Assembly: GCF_000336755.1 (NCBI RefSeq)
Contig: NZ_AOLK01000024.1
Location: 62,001-126,000 of the forward strand
Direction of reading: 5' to 3'
From: Haloferax elongans ATCC BAA-1513
Lineage (GTDB): Archaea; Halobacteriota; Halobacteria; Halobacteriales; Haloferacaceae
DNA: 64,000 nucleotides
Shown: in pieces, positions 8,542-16,327 of the stretch
Numbering within the stretch: position 1 is the first letter of the stretch
Layout of the letters: each line of letters starts with the position of its first letter
Notes under the pieces: model-generated
What the model was told of the DNA's origin: nothing
The model's input: the letters and a program-made list of their open reading frames with translations, nothing else
Database searches by the model: none
Position numbers and translations under genes: made by a program

Positions 8542-9126
8542 ATGGCAGTCATCAGTCTGGTGGGTGTCGGGGCCGGATTGGTCCTGGTACTCCTCACCGT
8601 CGCCCTGCACTTCTCGAAGGGGACCGGTTGGGAGCCGACCGCCGACATCACACAGGAGGTCCTCGAGCGCCGTGCGGCGACCGTTCCAGAGACTGACTTC
8701 CCCGAGCCGATGAACCGGTCTATCGGCGGCGGCGGAGTCGCTGGCGCAGTCGCTGGTGGCGAGGAAGGTGGCGAACTCGAAGGCGACGAGGCCGCCGAAG
8801 AAGAACAGAGCCCCGCCGACATGCCCGAAGACGAAGTCGAATACTTCGAAGTCGAGTTCGTCAAACAGGGCGAAACCATCGAACTCGCGAGCAACGAGAC
8901 AGTGCTCGACCAGGGTGAAGACGCCGGGATGGACCTCCCGTACGCGTGTCGCCAGGGTCAGTGTGTCTCTTGCGCCGGGAAGATTACCGACGGTCCGGCC
9001 GACGAGTACGTCACCCACTTCAAACAGGAGACGCTCTCTGGCGACGAGATGGACAACGGGTACACCCTGACCTGCGTCGCCTACCCGAAGGCCGACTTCT
9101 CCATCGAAACCGGCGAAGCGCCGTAA
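8542..9126 (+). CDS. Membrane-anchored plant-type [2Fe-2S] ferredoxin
   Basis: A 194-residue ferredoxin with an N-terminal membrane helix (AVISLVGVGAGLVLVLLTVA). A linker rich in Gly/Glu leads to a plant-type [2Fe-2S] domain. The cluster ligands are in YACRQGQCVSCAGKI (C-x4-C-x2-C) and LTCVAYP. ATG 8542 is preferred over in-frame upstream codons because it places the membrane helix at the very N-terminus. The longer reading frame runs back into gnd. It probably carries electrons for a membrane-associated reaction; the partner is not in the window unless it feeds the Rieske oxygenase, for which there is no direct evidence. Confidence 0.88.
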   Translation: MAVISLVGVGAGLVLVLLTVALHFSKGTGWEPTADITQEVLERRAATVPETDFPEPMNRSIGGGGVAGAVAGGEEGGELEGDEAAEEEQSPADMPEDEVEYFEVEFVKQGETIELASNETVLDQGEDAGMDLPYACRQGQCVSCAGKITDGPADEYVTHFKQETLSGDEMDNGYTLTCVAYPKADFSIETGEAP

Positions 9127-9299
9127 CGTCTCGAACCCACCACTCGCTTTTCTCGCTGCCTCCTGCCGAGCCGTGACTCGCGTCTGCGCGCTCATCTGTG
9201 TGCCGCCGGTCACCGGCGCGTCACTGGGTTCGCGTCGAACCGGCAGCCCGTACCACCTACCGACGCTTTGAAACGCACACCCCGTGTTTCAGAGTATCT

Positions 9300-10766
9300 G
9301 TGTCTGTCCCCGAAGGAGGTTCCCTCACCGAAGGTGACCTCAAACGTCCGATGTTCGCCCTCGCGTGGCCGATAATCGTCACCGAACTCCTTCAGGTGGC
9401 GTACAACCTCGCCGACACGGTGTGGCTCGGCCGCCTCTCGACTGACGCCGTCGCCGCTATCAGTCTCGCGTTCCCGCTTATCTTCCTTCTTATCTCTGTC
9501 GGCGGCGGGTTCACTGTCGCCGGAAGCACGCTCGTCGCGCAGTACACCGGCGCAAAGAGCGAAGGCTCCGCCGGAACCGTCGCCGGACAGACGCTCTCGT
9601 TTATCACCGTCATCGCAATCACCGTCGGCATCATCGGCTTTTTCGCCACCGACGCGATGCTCGGCATCCTCCCGAGTTCGCCCGCCACCGCCGGGCAGGT
9701 CATCCCACTCGCCGGCGACTACATGCGGGTGTTCTTCCTCGGCTTGCCGTTCCTCTTCGGCTTTTTCGTCTTCTCGGCGCTCATGCGCGGCTACGGCAAC
9801 ACCCGTGCCCCGATGGTCGTGATGTTCATCAGCGTCGTCATCAACGTCCTCATCGACCCCATCTTCATCTTCGGCTTCGAGTCGAACCCGCTGTTCGGGA
9901 TGTTCGGCCTCCGAGGTCTCGAATCGACGCTCTTTGCGGCGACCGAGTTCGAGGGCTACAAAGTCGCCGGGGCGGCCTACGCGACCGTCCTCTCCCGCGC
10001 TGTCGCCACCATCATCGGCATCTACATCATCTTCGGTACCTCCGCCGGTCCCGACGTCCAGCTCTCGGACTTCCGCCCGCAACTGAAGTACATCAAGAAA
10101 ATCGTCAATATCGGCGTCCCGAGCGCTATCGAGCAGTCGGCGACCGCTCTCGGATTCATCACCCTCACCGCGATGGTGGTCACCTTCGCCCCCGAAGTCG
10201 TCGCCGCCTTCGGTCTCGGCAACCGACTCACGTCGCTCGTGTTCCTCCCCGCACTCGGGCTTGGCCGTGCGACGAACACCATCGTCGGCCAAAACCTTGG
10301 TGCGCAGAAACCCGAACGCGCAGAGAGTGCTGTCTGGCTGGCGGCGAAAGTCGGCGCGAGCGTCATGGTCGTCACCGGCGTTCTCGCGTACATCTTCGCG
10401 GAGCCAGTGGTCGCGTTCTTCATCTCGACCGGGACCGAGTCCGCGACTCAGACCATCAACCTCGGCGTCGAGTACGTCCGTATCCGTGCCTTCGAGTTCG
10501 GCTTTATCGGCGTCCTGCAGGTCGTTCTCGGTGCGTACCGCGGGGCCGGAAACACGAAGACTGCGCTCACGTTCTCGCTGCTCGCGCTCTGGCTCGGCCG
10601 CATCCCCACCGTGTATCTGCTGTCGTTCCAGTTCGGCTTCGCCGAAACCGGTATCTGGCTGGGGATGGCTGTCGGGCAGATTATCGGGGCGATTGCGGCG
10701 ACCGCGTGGTTCACCCGCGGCACGTGGAAAGAAAGCGTCGTCGACGCCGACCCGACTCCTGCGTAA
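9300..10766 (+). CDS. MATE family efflux transporter
   Basis: A 488-residue multidrug and toxic compound extrusion transporter with about 12 membrane helices. The start of the domain reads LTEGDLKRPMFALAWPIIVTE, followed by the MATE hallmark NLADTVWLGRLSTDAVAAI. Repeated half-domain features include FSALMRGYGNTRAPMVVM and IGVPSAIEQSATALGFI, and the second-half GAYRGAGNTKTALTF. GTG 9300 (VSVPEGGSLTEG) is chosen because the upstream frame is out of character. MATE proteins exchange Na+ or H+ for cationic compounds; the substrate is unknown. The tRNA-Arg follows 62 nt downstream. Confidence 0.9.
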   Translation: MSVPEGGSLTEGDLKRPMFALAWPIIVTELLQVAYNLADTVWLGRLSTDAVAAISLAFPLIFLLISVGGGFTVAGSTLVAQYTGAKSEGSAGTVAGQTLSFITVIAITVGIIGFFATDAMLGILPSSPATAGQVIPLAGDYMRVFFLGLPFLFGFFVFSALMRGYGNTRAPMVVMFISVVINVLIDPIFIFGFESNPLFGMFGLRGLESTLFAATEFEGYKVAGAAYATVLSRAVATIIGIYIIFGTSAGPDVQLSDFRPQLKYIKKIVNIGVPSAIEQSATALGFITLTAMVVTFAPEVVAAFGLGNRLTSLVFLPALGLGRATNTIVGQNLGAQKPERAESAVWLAAKVGASVMVVTGVLAYIFAEPVVAFFISTGTESATQTINLGVEYVRIRAFEFGFIGVLQVVLGAYRGAGNTKTALTFSLLALWLGRIPTVYLLSFQFGFAETGIWLGMAVGQIIGAIAATAWFTRGTWKESVVDADPTPA

Positions 10767-10828
10767 TCGACCGGCGGCGTGGGTTCCACAACCGTTTTAC
10801 GTTGGTATCGTGTACCACTCTTCGCTGA

Positions 10829-10901
10829 GGGCCTGTAGCTCAGTGGACAGAGTGCTTGGTTCCGGACCAAGATGTCGCGGGTTCAAATCCCGTCGGGTCC
10901 G
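10829..10901 (+). tRNA. tRNA-Arg(CCG)
   Basis: A 73-nt tRNA folds cleanly. The acceptor stem is GGGCCTG with CGGGTCC (two G-U pairs), the D stem GCTC/GAGT, and the anticodon stem CTTGG/CCAAG enclosing loop TTCCGGA, giving anticodon CCG for arginine. The T arm is GCGGG TTCAAAT CCCGT and the discriminator is G73. No intron and no encoded CCA. Its last 14 bases (10888-10901) recur six times downstream, marking it as the attachment site of the following island. Confidence 0.97.
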
Positions 10902-11044
10902 TTCCTCTTCTAATCGATAGACAGCAGCGACTTGAGTTACCCCTATGACGAACTCGCGTAGATTTCGTTCACCTAAGTATACGTCACCAGAGAGTACAGC
11001 AAACGGGCTAACGCTTATTATACCTCGTTGCACAAAATCAGACA

Positions 11045-11734
11045 GTGTCCGACGAAGCGAAACAACATATAAATATCTGCCTTCCCGTCATCCCTGGTGA
11101 CGATTCGAAGATATTCAGGCTCCACGCAGCCGACGACGTGCTTCGACTACTCGTCGACGCCCACCAGTCGGAGTTCACACTGAAAGATCTCTCCGAAATG
11201 ACCGACCGGAGCCGGTCGACAGTCTGGCGAGCGGTCGAGTTCCTCGACGGACTCGGCGTCGTCCAAGTACGAGAGACGACACAGCGAAAGTACGTCTCCA
11301 TTGACCCTGCGCGGCTCCAGAAAGACGACCCGGTACTCGGTATCGAACAGACCGAGTATCACGCTCCAGTTCGTGCGTTCGTAGAGAACGTCGAGACGGC
11401 GGTCGAGAACTCGGACGGAGTCGAACAATTACTCGGTGTTCTCGTATTCGGGAGCGTCGCTCGCGGTGAGGCCGACCGGAAGAGCGATGTCGACGTGTTC
11501 GTCCTCGTCGACGGCGACCGAACGACCGCCCGCCGCGTGGTCTCGAACGTGGCCAGTGAACTCGGCGAAGAACGATTCGACGGCGATCGGTACACGTTCG
11601 AACCGTTCGTCGAGAGCGAGGAGAGTGCGCTCCGAGCAGGCGAAAAGCTCCGAGAGATATTCCGGGAGGGAGTCACCGTCTACGGCGGTGACGAGTTCCA
11701 ACGAATCCGGACCGGGGTGATGAGTGGTGAGTAG
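11045..11734 (+). CDS. HTH-fused MNT-type nucleotidyltransferase (antitoxin-like)
   Basis: A 229-residue protein starting at GTG 11045. Residues 25-85 are a winged helix (LRLLVDAHQSEFTLKDLSEM, SRSTVWRAVEFLDGLGVV). The second half is a minimal nucleotidyltransferase with the motif GSVARGEADRKSDVDVFV, giving the catalytic GS and the D-x-D pair, and a later acidic residue in RYTFEPFVES. It overlaps the downstream HEPN gene by 11 nt, the classical MNT-HEPN toxin-antitoxin arrangement in which the MNT protein modifies and silences the HEPN partner. The fused HTH suggests it also represses its own promoter. Confidence 0.88.
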   Translation: MSDEAKQHINICLPVIPGDDSKIFRLHAADDVLRLLVDAHQSEFTLKDLSEMTDRSRSTVWRAVEFLDGLGVVQVRETTQRKYVSIDPARLQKDDPVLGIEQTEYHAPVRAFVENVETAVENSDGVEQLLGVLVFGSVARGEADRKSDVDVFVLVDGDRTTARRVVSNVASELGEERFDGDRYTFEPFVESEESALRAGEKLREIFREGVTVYGGDEFQRIRTGVMSGE

Positions 11735-12212
11735 TTCCCGAATCGAGACGTTGGTCGATGAGGTGCAAGTCGCCTTCGACTATCGACCCGAGGATATCGA
11801 GGACGGCCTGGAGACGAACGAGGCGGACGTCCTCCAACTCCGAAAGTCGTGCCGACTACTCGCGGGCGCAGAGACGCTGTTAGAGCGAGGATTCTATACG
11901 TTGGTTATCGAGGCGTCGTTCGTCGCTATCGAGCGCGTCGTCGAGTTCAAACTTCTCGAAGGCGGCGTCGAACCACGGGACCTACCCGGAACGCATCCCG
12001 GCGTGTACACGGAAGCGGCGAGGCGTGGAATCCTGTCGGGGTACATCGCCGACAACCTTCAGGACCTGTGGCGGAATCATCGTGCCAAGACGTACTATCA
12101 AGACGGGCTCGCCGCGAGAGAGCGTGCAGAGAAACTGTTCGAACTCGCGTCGGAGACCCACGAATACGTTGTCAACCAGTCGACGAAGAGACACGAGTGT
12201 ATCTGCGAATGA
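11724..12212 (+). CDS. HEPN domain protein (toxin partner of MNT)
   Basis: A 162-residue all-alpha protein starting GTG 11724, overlapping the MNT gene. Features of the HEPN family are the central helix AGAETLLERGFYTLVIEASFVAIERVVEFKLL and the motif region DLWRNHRAKTYYQDG, which matches the RNase motif R-x(4-6)-H only loosely: after R-N the expected His position holds Tyr. The C-terminus ends in RHECICE. By analogy with MNT/HEPN pairs it would be an RNA-targeting toxin or a nucleotide-binding partner; the imperfect motif leaves activity open. A fragment of a close relative of its 3' end is found at 15446-15517. Confidence 0.82.
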   Translation: MVSSSRIETLVDEVQVAFDYRPEDIEDGLETNEADVLQLRKSCRLLAGAETLLERGFYTLVIEASFVAIERVVEFKLLEGGVEPRDLPGTHPGVYTEAARRGILSGYIADNLQDLWRNHRAKTYYQDGLAARERAEKLFELASETHEYVVNQSTKRHECICE

Positions 12213-12242
12213 AGTCGCGCAGTAGGTGACTGGACTGTTCCA

Positions 12243-12386
12243 ATCTTGCGTAGTACCGATTACCCGATAATCGCCAGACTACGACCCGATTAACACGATT
12301 CTGTCACACGCGATGACGCATTCCCGTCGGGTCCGTACAGTTCTGGAACGGTGTAGAACCAAAGAGCGAGTGCTGTGCCCGTCGAA
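12243..12386 (+). repeat. Island repeat copy 1 (tRNA-Arg tail with flanks)
   Basis: Core TCCCGTCGGGTCCG at 12322-12335, identical to the tRNA 3' end. The left flank (CGATTAACACGATTCTGTCACACGC and following) is shared with copies 2, 3 and 4. The right flank (GAACGGTGTAGAACCAAAG, GAGTGCTGTG) is shared with copy 4 at 18774-18820 and not with the tRNA locus. The rest of the 284-nt gap holds the promoter of the HTH-PIN operon. Confidence 0.8.
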
Positions 12387-12464
12387 TCCCATATTTTTCC
12401 ACCGAGAGGTTTCGTCACGCAGCGTGACGAACTCGCATTCCGGTGGGCTGGTATCGCCAGCACA

Positions 12465-12483
12465 AATCTAAAATACATAGATT
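12465..12483. promoter_or_regulatory. Inverted repeat over the HTH-PIN promoter
   Basis: AATCTA and TAGATT are perfect inverted arms around a 7-nt AT spacer, ending 14 nt before the ATG at 12497. The dyad overlaps the region where the TATA box of a leaderless gene should be, so it is a good candidate operator for autorepression by the 12497 HTH protein. Confidence 0.5.
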
Positions 12484-12496
12484 TCGTACTTAGAGT

Positions 12497-13111
12497 ATGC
12501 CCACCCTCTCTGACCGTGGTGATGCCCACCCAATTGACGACGGCGCACCCCAGTCGTTCGACGATTTCGACGGGCTGTTGGCCGCCACGACGTTGCTGCA
12601 GAACCCACGTCTCGCCCGTGAGTACGTCTATCTCTGTTACTACGGGCCAGCAAACATCCAGGACCTCATCGACGAACTGGACCTCGCTCGTGCAACGGCC
12701 TACGACGACGTCGAACAACTCGAACGACTCGGCGTCATCGACCGCGACGAGAGCACACGCCCCCACCAACTCACCGCAGAACCGTTCGCGTTCGTCGACG
12801 GCCGCGAAGTTGCAATCACCCCGACGCTGATCCACGCAGTCGCTCTCACAGAGTTCGACGACGACGCCGAGTACTTCCACAATCGGTACGGCATCGGGCG
12901 ACTCGTAAGAGCAGTCCGAGCAGCAGCAGAGTACTACGCTGGAAAACTCACCCAACGAATGGCGGCCGAGGAGATGGACGTCAAACCAGTCGAAGGGATG
13001 GCCATCATCTATGCAGTCCGACCCGTGCTTGAGGCTGGTCGGGAGAACGATCCATACTTCGAACAACTCATCTCGTCTGACCCTGACGAACTGGAGTTCG
13101 ATGGGGAGTAG
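12497..13111 (+). CDS. Winged-helix protein paired with PIN toxin
   Basis: A 204-residue protein. Residues about 30-100 form a winged helix (YGPANIQDLIDELDL, ARATAYDDVEQLERLGVIDRD). The C-terminal half (AEYFHNRYGIGRLVRAVRAAAEYY ... AIIYAVRPVLEAGREND) is alpha-helical and of unknown function, probably for binding the partner. It overlaps the PIN gene by 11 nt, the arrangement of an antitoxin-toxin pair, and has an inverted repeat at its promoter. The family is known to me only as a haloarchaeal HTH protein found next to PIN genes. Confidence 0.75.
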   Translation: MPTLSDRGDAHPIDDGAPQSFDDFDGLLAATTLLQNPRLAREYVYLCYYGPANIQDLIDELDLARATAYDDVEQLERLGVIDRDESTRPHQLTAEPFAFVDGREVAITPTLIHAVALTEFDDDAEYFHNRYGIGRLVRAVRAAAEYYAGKLTQRMAAEEMDVKPVEGMAIIYAVRPVLEAGRENDPYFEQLISSDPDELEFDGE

Positions 13112-13622
13112 TGACCTCCACTCGGACGACTTCGTCCTCGCGGATACGAACCTCTTCGTCGCTGTGGGTGGCCCGGAAAATCCAAAGTTCCAGAAACTTC
13201 GGAAGTTCGCTGCACGGCATCAGATAACCTTGCAAGTGCCCCAGCGTGTTGTCGAGGAACTGAGCACGATGCACATCGCGGACCGAGTAGAGACAGCCAT
13301 CGAGGAAGGGTGGGCTACGAAGATTAATCCACCGTCACCGACTGATTCCGATGCAGTCGTCGCGATGGACTACGTTCGAAGAGAGATTGCGCGAAGGTCT
13401 GGCAAGAACGAACACGAAGTCGAGAAAGCAGATACCGTATTCGCCGGGTTAGCAATCGAATTGCTACGAAGTGGTCATCCACGAGTCGTCGTTCTCACTG
13501 ACGACAAGATTGCGGCGGCAGCCATAGAAGGTGCAGTTGAACAGCAAGGATACGATGAGTCGATTCTCGTGGTGCGTCGAAGCGACATCATGGACGACGG
13601 TGGCGACGTCCGAGTGATTTGA
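13101..13622 (+). CDS. PIN domain ribonuclease (VapC-like toxin)
   Basis: A 173-residue PIN-fold protein. The start MGSSDLHSDD at 13101 lies inside the last codons of the upstream gene, so the pair is translationally coupled. Acidic active-site positions are visible: D in FVLADTNLFV, E in VPQRVVEELS, D in VEKADTVFAGLAIE and D-D in VVVLTDDKIAAAA. PIN toxins cleave tRNA or mRNA with Mg2+. The partner is the 12497 HTH protein. Confidence 0.88.
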   Translation: MGSSDLHSDDFVLADTNLFVAVGGPENPKFQKLRKFAARHQITLQVPQRVVEELSTMHIADRVETAIEEGWATKINPPSPTDSDAVVAMDYVRREIARRSGKNEHEVEKADTVFAGLAIELLRSGHPRVVVLTDDKIAAAAIEGAVEQQGYDESILVVRRSDIMDDGGDVRVI

Positions 13623-13639
13623 ACAGGACTTGAATCAAA

Positions 13640-13776
13640 TCGGCCGACAGCGAACCGATTAACACGATTCTGTCACACGCGATGGCGCATTCCCGTCGGG
13701 TCCGTTCGCTTCTAATCGCCAGACAACGGCGACTTGAGATGCCCGTGTGACGAACTCGCGTAGATTTCGCTCGATA
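13640..13776 (+). repeat. Island repeat copy 2 (tRNA-Arg tail with flanks)
   Basis: Core TCCCGTCGGGTCCG at 13691-13704. The right flank (CTTCTAATCGCCAGAC, GGCGACTTGAG, TGACGAACTCGCGTAGATTT) repeats the 70 nt that follow the tRNA itself at 10902-10972, with scattered substitutions. The left flank matches copies 1 and 3. This copy therefore carries the full chromosomal-side sequence of the tRNA locus and looks like an attR/attL duplication. Confidence 0.85.
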
Positions 13777-13798
13777 CGTGAAATATGGATCTCGCCGT

Positions 13799-14944
13799 TC
13801 ACTCGAACACGTCAAACACTTCGACCGCCTTGTATTCTTGACCCCACTCAGCCCCAGTCACTTCTTCGATGAGGCCGGTGTCTTCGAGGTTCTCGATGAC
13901 GTTGTACGCTGTCCCGCGGGAGACATCGAGTTCCCGGACGATGTCGTTCGCCGTGAAGTACGGAACTTCGAGTAATTTGCGGGCGAACCTATCTGTCGAC
14001 GTGCTCCCAGCGTAGTCTCTCTCGTACTTCGACTGCAGTTCTTTGAGCGCCCACGTCCGGTCGTACGACTCTGCGGCCTGCGAGCGGAGCGCTTCGAGGA
14101 AGAAGTCGATCCACTCGACCCACTCGCCCTGTTCGCTCACGGCGCGCATCTTCTCGACGTACTCGACCTTGTGCCGGTTGAAGTAGGCACTCGGGTAGAT
14201 GTACGGGCTCTCGATGTAGCCCTGATCGACCAGATAGAGGATGATAACGAGTCGGCCAAGACGGCCGTTCCCGTCCGAAAACGGATGAACCGTCTCGAAG
14301 AAGTAGTGGATAATAGCGGCATCGACGAGTGGGTGGTACTCGCCGTCTGCCTCGACGTACTCGACGAGCGACGACATGAGACGGTCGAGCGACGACGCTG
14401 ATGGGGGAATAAACGGGTCTTTGGCTGGATTCGGACTGTTGAGCCGAACCATGTGGTCACGGAACTCTCCGACGATGTCGCCCTCGTTACGGACGCCGTC
14501 GAGGAGCATTTCGTGGAGGTGTTTGAGCAAGTCGAGCGTGATTTTACCACCGCCTTCGACGTGCTCGATACCATACAGAAGAGCATCCTCATAGTTCAGG
14601 GCCTCCCGCAAGTCCTTGCTTTGCGGCTCGGCCTCGGCACTATCTTCGTGTTTCGTGTGGAACGCGGCGACGTCCTGATAATCGACCACTGCACCCTCGA
14701 TTCGAGCAGACTCGACCGCCTCGATTCGGATGAGCGTCGTGTAGAGGACAGCCGCGAAATCAACTGTCGAACTGATACCATCGACGCGACCAATCTGGTA
14801 CGCTGCGTCGGCGACGAGGTCGTGTGTCTCGTCGGAGAGTTCTATTTTTGGATCCGGAGGAAGCGAATCTGGTGAGTAATACGGACGTGGATGATACTCG
14901 ACGTACTTCCCCGGTGCCTCCTTTGGGAGCTTTTTCGTCCGCAT
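13799..14944 (-). CDS. Fic family protein with inhibitory helix and winged helix
   Basis: A 381-residue Fic-domain enzyme. The catalytic loop reads HPFSDGNGRLGR, matching H-x-F-x-(D/E)-G-N-G-R-x2-R, so AMP transfer to protein side chains is likely. An N-terminal motif SARIEG matches the inhibitory (S/T)-x3-E-(G/N), so the enzyme should be self-inhibited (class II). The C-terminus is a winged helix (YFTANDIVRELDVSRGTAYNVIENLEDTG). I chose ATG 14944 because a TATA-like TTATAC at 14976-14971 on the minus strand predicts a leaderless start there; ATG 14959 adds five residues. It is a stand-alone regulator or stress module between repeat copies 2 and 3. Confidence 0.9.
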   Translation of the reverse strand: MRTKKLPKEAPGKYVEYHPRPYYSPDSLPPDPKIELSDETHDLVADAAYQIGRVDGISSTVDFAAVLYTTLIRIEAVESARIEGAVVDYQDVAAFHTKHEDSAEAEPQSKDLREALNYEDALLYGIEHVEGGGKITLDLLKHLHEMLLDGVRNEGDIVGEFRDHMVRLNSPNPAKDPFIPPSASSLDRLMSSLVEYVEADGEYHPLVDAAIIHYFFETVHPFSDGNGRLGRLVIILYLVDQGYIESPYIYPSAYFNRHKVEYVEKMRAVSEQGEWVEWIDFFLEALRSQAAESYDRTWALKELQSKYERDYAGSTSTDRFARKLLEVPYFTANDIVRELDVSRGTAYNVIENLEDTGLIEEVTGAEWGQEYKAVEVFDVFE

Positions 14945-15240
14945 TTCTAAGCAGTACATGGGGAGATAATGTATAACTACTCATATACTGGTTGAACAAG
15001 TGCAGGAGTGAAACGCAGTATGTACAGAACAAGCCGTAGAATTTGAAATTGTATTCACTGGGACTAGGGCTTGTGAAACATGTATTTGAATGGATAAACA
15101 AAGTGTGCTGCGTGAGTCTCTATCGTCTAGTAGAGAGGAAGAGATTCGACAACGAGAGCTTCGCCACGTGAAAGAGTTGAGTCAAAGCGGAATTTGTAGA
15201 CAGAATCGTCGAGCGTGCCGAAAGCGTCCTCAGGTAGCTC

Positions 15241-15450
15241 TGAGACTCAGTTCTCTGTTTCGCTAATCGCCAGACAGCGCACCGATTAAACCATTTCTGT
15301 CACACGAGATGACGCATTCCCGCCGGGTCCGTTCGCTTCGCTCACTCCCCCGGCGTACTCACACTCGCTTCCGCTCGCGTGAGTCCCGTCGGGTCCGTCC
15401 CGCTTCTAATCGACAGGCTACGTCGGCCTGAGCTGCCTGTATGACGAACT
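15241..15450 (+). repeat. Island repeat copy 3 (double tRNA-Arg tail)
   Basis: Two cores lie 66 nt apart: TCCCGCCGGGTCCG at 15318-15331 (one mismatch) and TCCCGTCGGGTCCG at 15384-15397. The DNA between them contains an inverted repeat around ACTCGCTTCCGCTCGCGTGAGT. The left flank starts CTAATCGCCAGACAGC. The right flank again copies the tRNA downstream DNA (CTTCTAATCGACAGGC ... ATGACGAACTCGCG) but then switches into HEPN-like sequence. The double core is also seen in copy 4. Confidence 0.82.
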
Positions 15451-15517
15451 CGCGTCAGAGACCCACGAGCACGTCGTCAGCCAGTCGGCGAACAGACACG
15501 AGTGTATCTGCAAATGA
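15446..15517 (+). pseudogene. 3' fragment of a HEPN gene
   Basis: Twenty-three codons and a stop encode ELASETHEHVVSQSANRHEC followed by ICK. This corresponds closely to the last residues of the HEPN gene at 11724-12212 (ELASETHEYVVNQSTKRHEC, ICE). The fragment joins the tRNA-flank repeat at GAACTCGCGT, a string present in both parents, so it looks like the product of short-homology recombination that removed the rest of an MNT-HEPN pair. Confidence 0.8.
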
Positions 15518-15541
15518 GCGTCACACGAGAGGCACAACTAG

Positions 15542-15912
15542 TCAAACGGAGATAGGGTCTCGTCTAGTCGCCCAATCGTACTCGTTGAGCGCTGCTCGAA
15601 CGACGGGGACGCAGTCAACGAGGTGCTCCCACTCGCTGGCGACTTCTCGCCGCGTCTCAACTTCGTCGGCGTCGCCGAGGTCGGCGATACTCGCTCGAAG
15701 TTCACCGGGCGTCTCAACGTCGTAGGACTGCTCCCAGTCCGTACTCTTGGTCCTATCACTGCTCCAAACTGAGCCATCAACGACTTAGTCAATGTTTTCC
15801 AGATATCACACTTGTCCGTTGAGTAGACCACATATCGAGGTGCCGTTCGTTCACCCAGTTCCTCAAAAAAAGAACCATGATGAAATAATGAGGGATTGAG
15901 GTGGACTGGCAA
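15542..15912 (-). pseudogene. Frameshifted remnant of unknown gene
   Basis: Two minus-strand pieces with coding character lie in different frames. The upstream piece starts near 15912 (MPVHLNPSLFHHGSFFEELG, then RYVVYSTDKCDIWKTL). The downstream piece, from about 15784 to the TGA at 15542, reads SVWSSDRTKSTDWEQSYDVE and continues through ELRASIADLGDADEVETRRE to RRDPISV. A TAA at 15787-15785 blocks the second frame, so a frameshift around 15.77-15.79 kb must be invoked to join them. I do not recognise the family. Lies next to the HEPN fragment and is probably debris of a lost module. Confidence 0.45.
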
Positions 15913-15929
15913 CGAAGTATTCGTCGAAG

Positions 15930-16253
15930 ATGGACAGTGTAGCTAGTGGACTTTCGTTCGACTTACAACTCAGCGCAATACACCACATCGAGCGGCGTCA
16001 ACTGCTTCTCGCTCTTCTCAAAGGGGTGGCAACCGACGAGACCCCACTCGACGTCACTCAGTTACCACCACGTACCGACGAGCAACAACTGCGAATGCAC
16101 CACGTACACCTTCCAAAACTGAGACAGATGGGCATCATCGAATCGAGCGGAGAACAATCCCACGTCAGCAGAGGACCCCACTTCGACGACATCGTGCCGC
16201 TCCTCCGGATTATCGACACCTATCGAGACGAGTTGCCGACCGACGTGTTGTAG
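15930..16253 (+). CDS. Small winged-helix-like protein (DUF7344-like)
   Basis: A 107-residue protein with a helix-rich N-terminal half (AIHHIERRQLLLALLKGV), a polar middle (TPLDVTQLPPRTDEQQLRMH) and LPKLRQMGIIESSGEQ, an arrangement typical of the small haloarchaeal winged-helix proteins grouped as DUF7344. The C-terminus contains DIVPLLRIIDTYRDELP. It probably binds DNA. It sits alone between remnants and the first TrmB gene, which is convergent with it. Confidence 0.6.
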   Translation: MDSVASGLSFDLQLSAIHHIERRQLLLALLKGVATDETPLDVTQLPPRTDEQQLRMHHVHLPKLRQMGIIESSGEQSHVSRGPHFDDIVPLLRIIDTYRDELPTDVL

Positions 16254-16327
16254 CGTCGACGAACGAATCGAGTTGCTGGTGAGTCACACTAGAATGGAGC
16301 CTGAGTGGAGTATTCCCGAAGCGTGGG

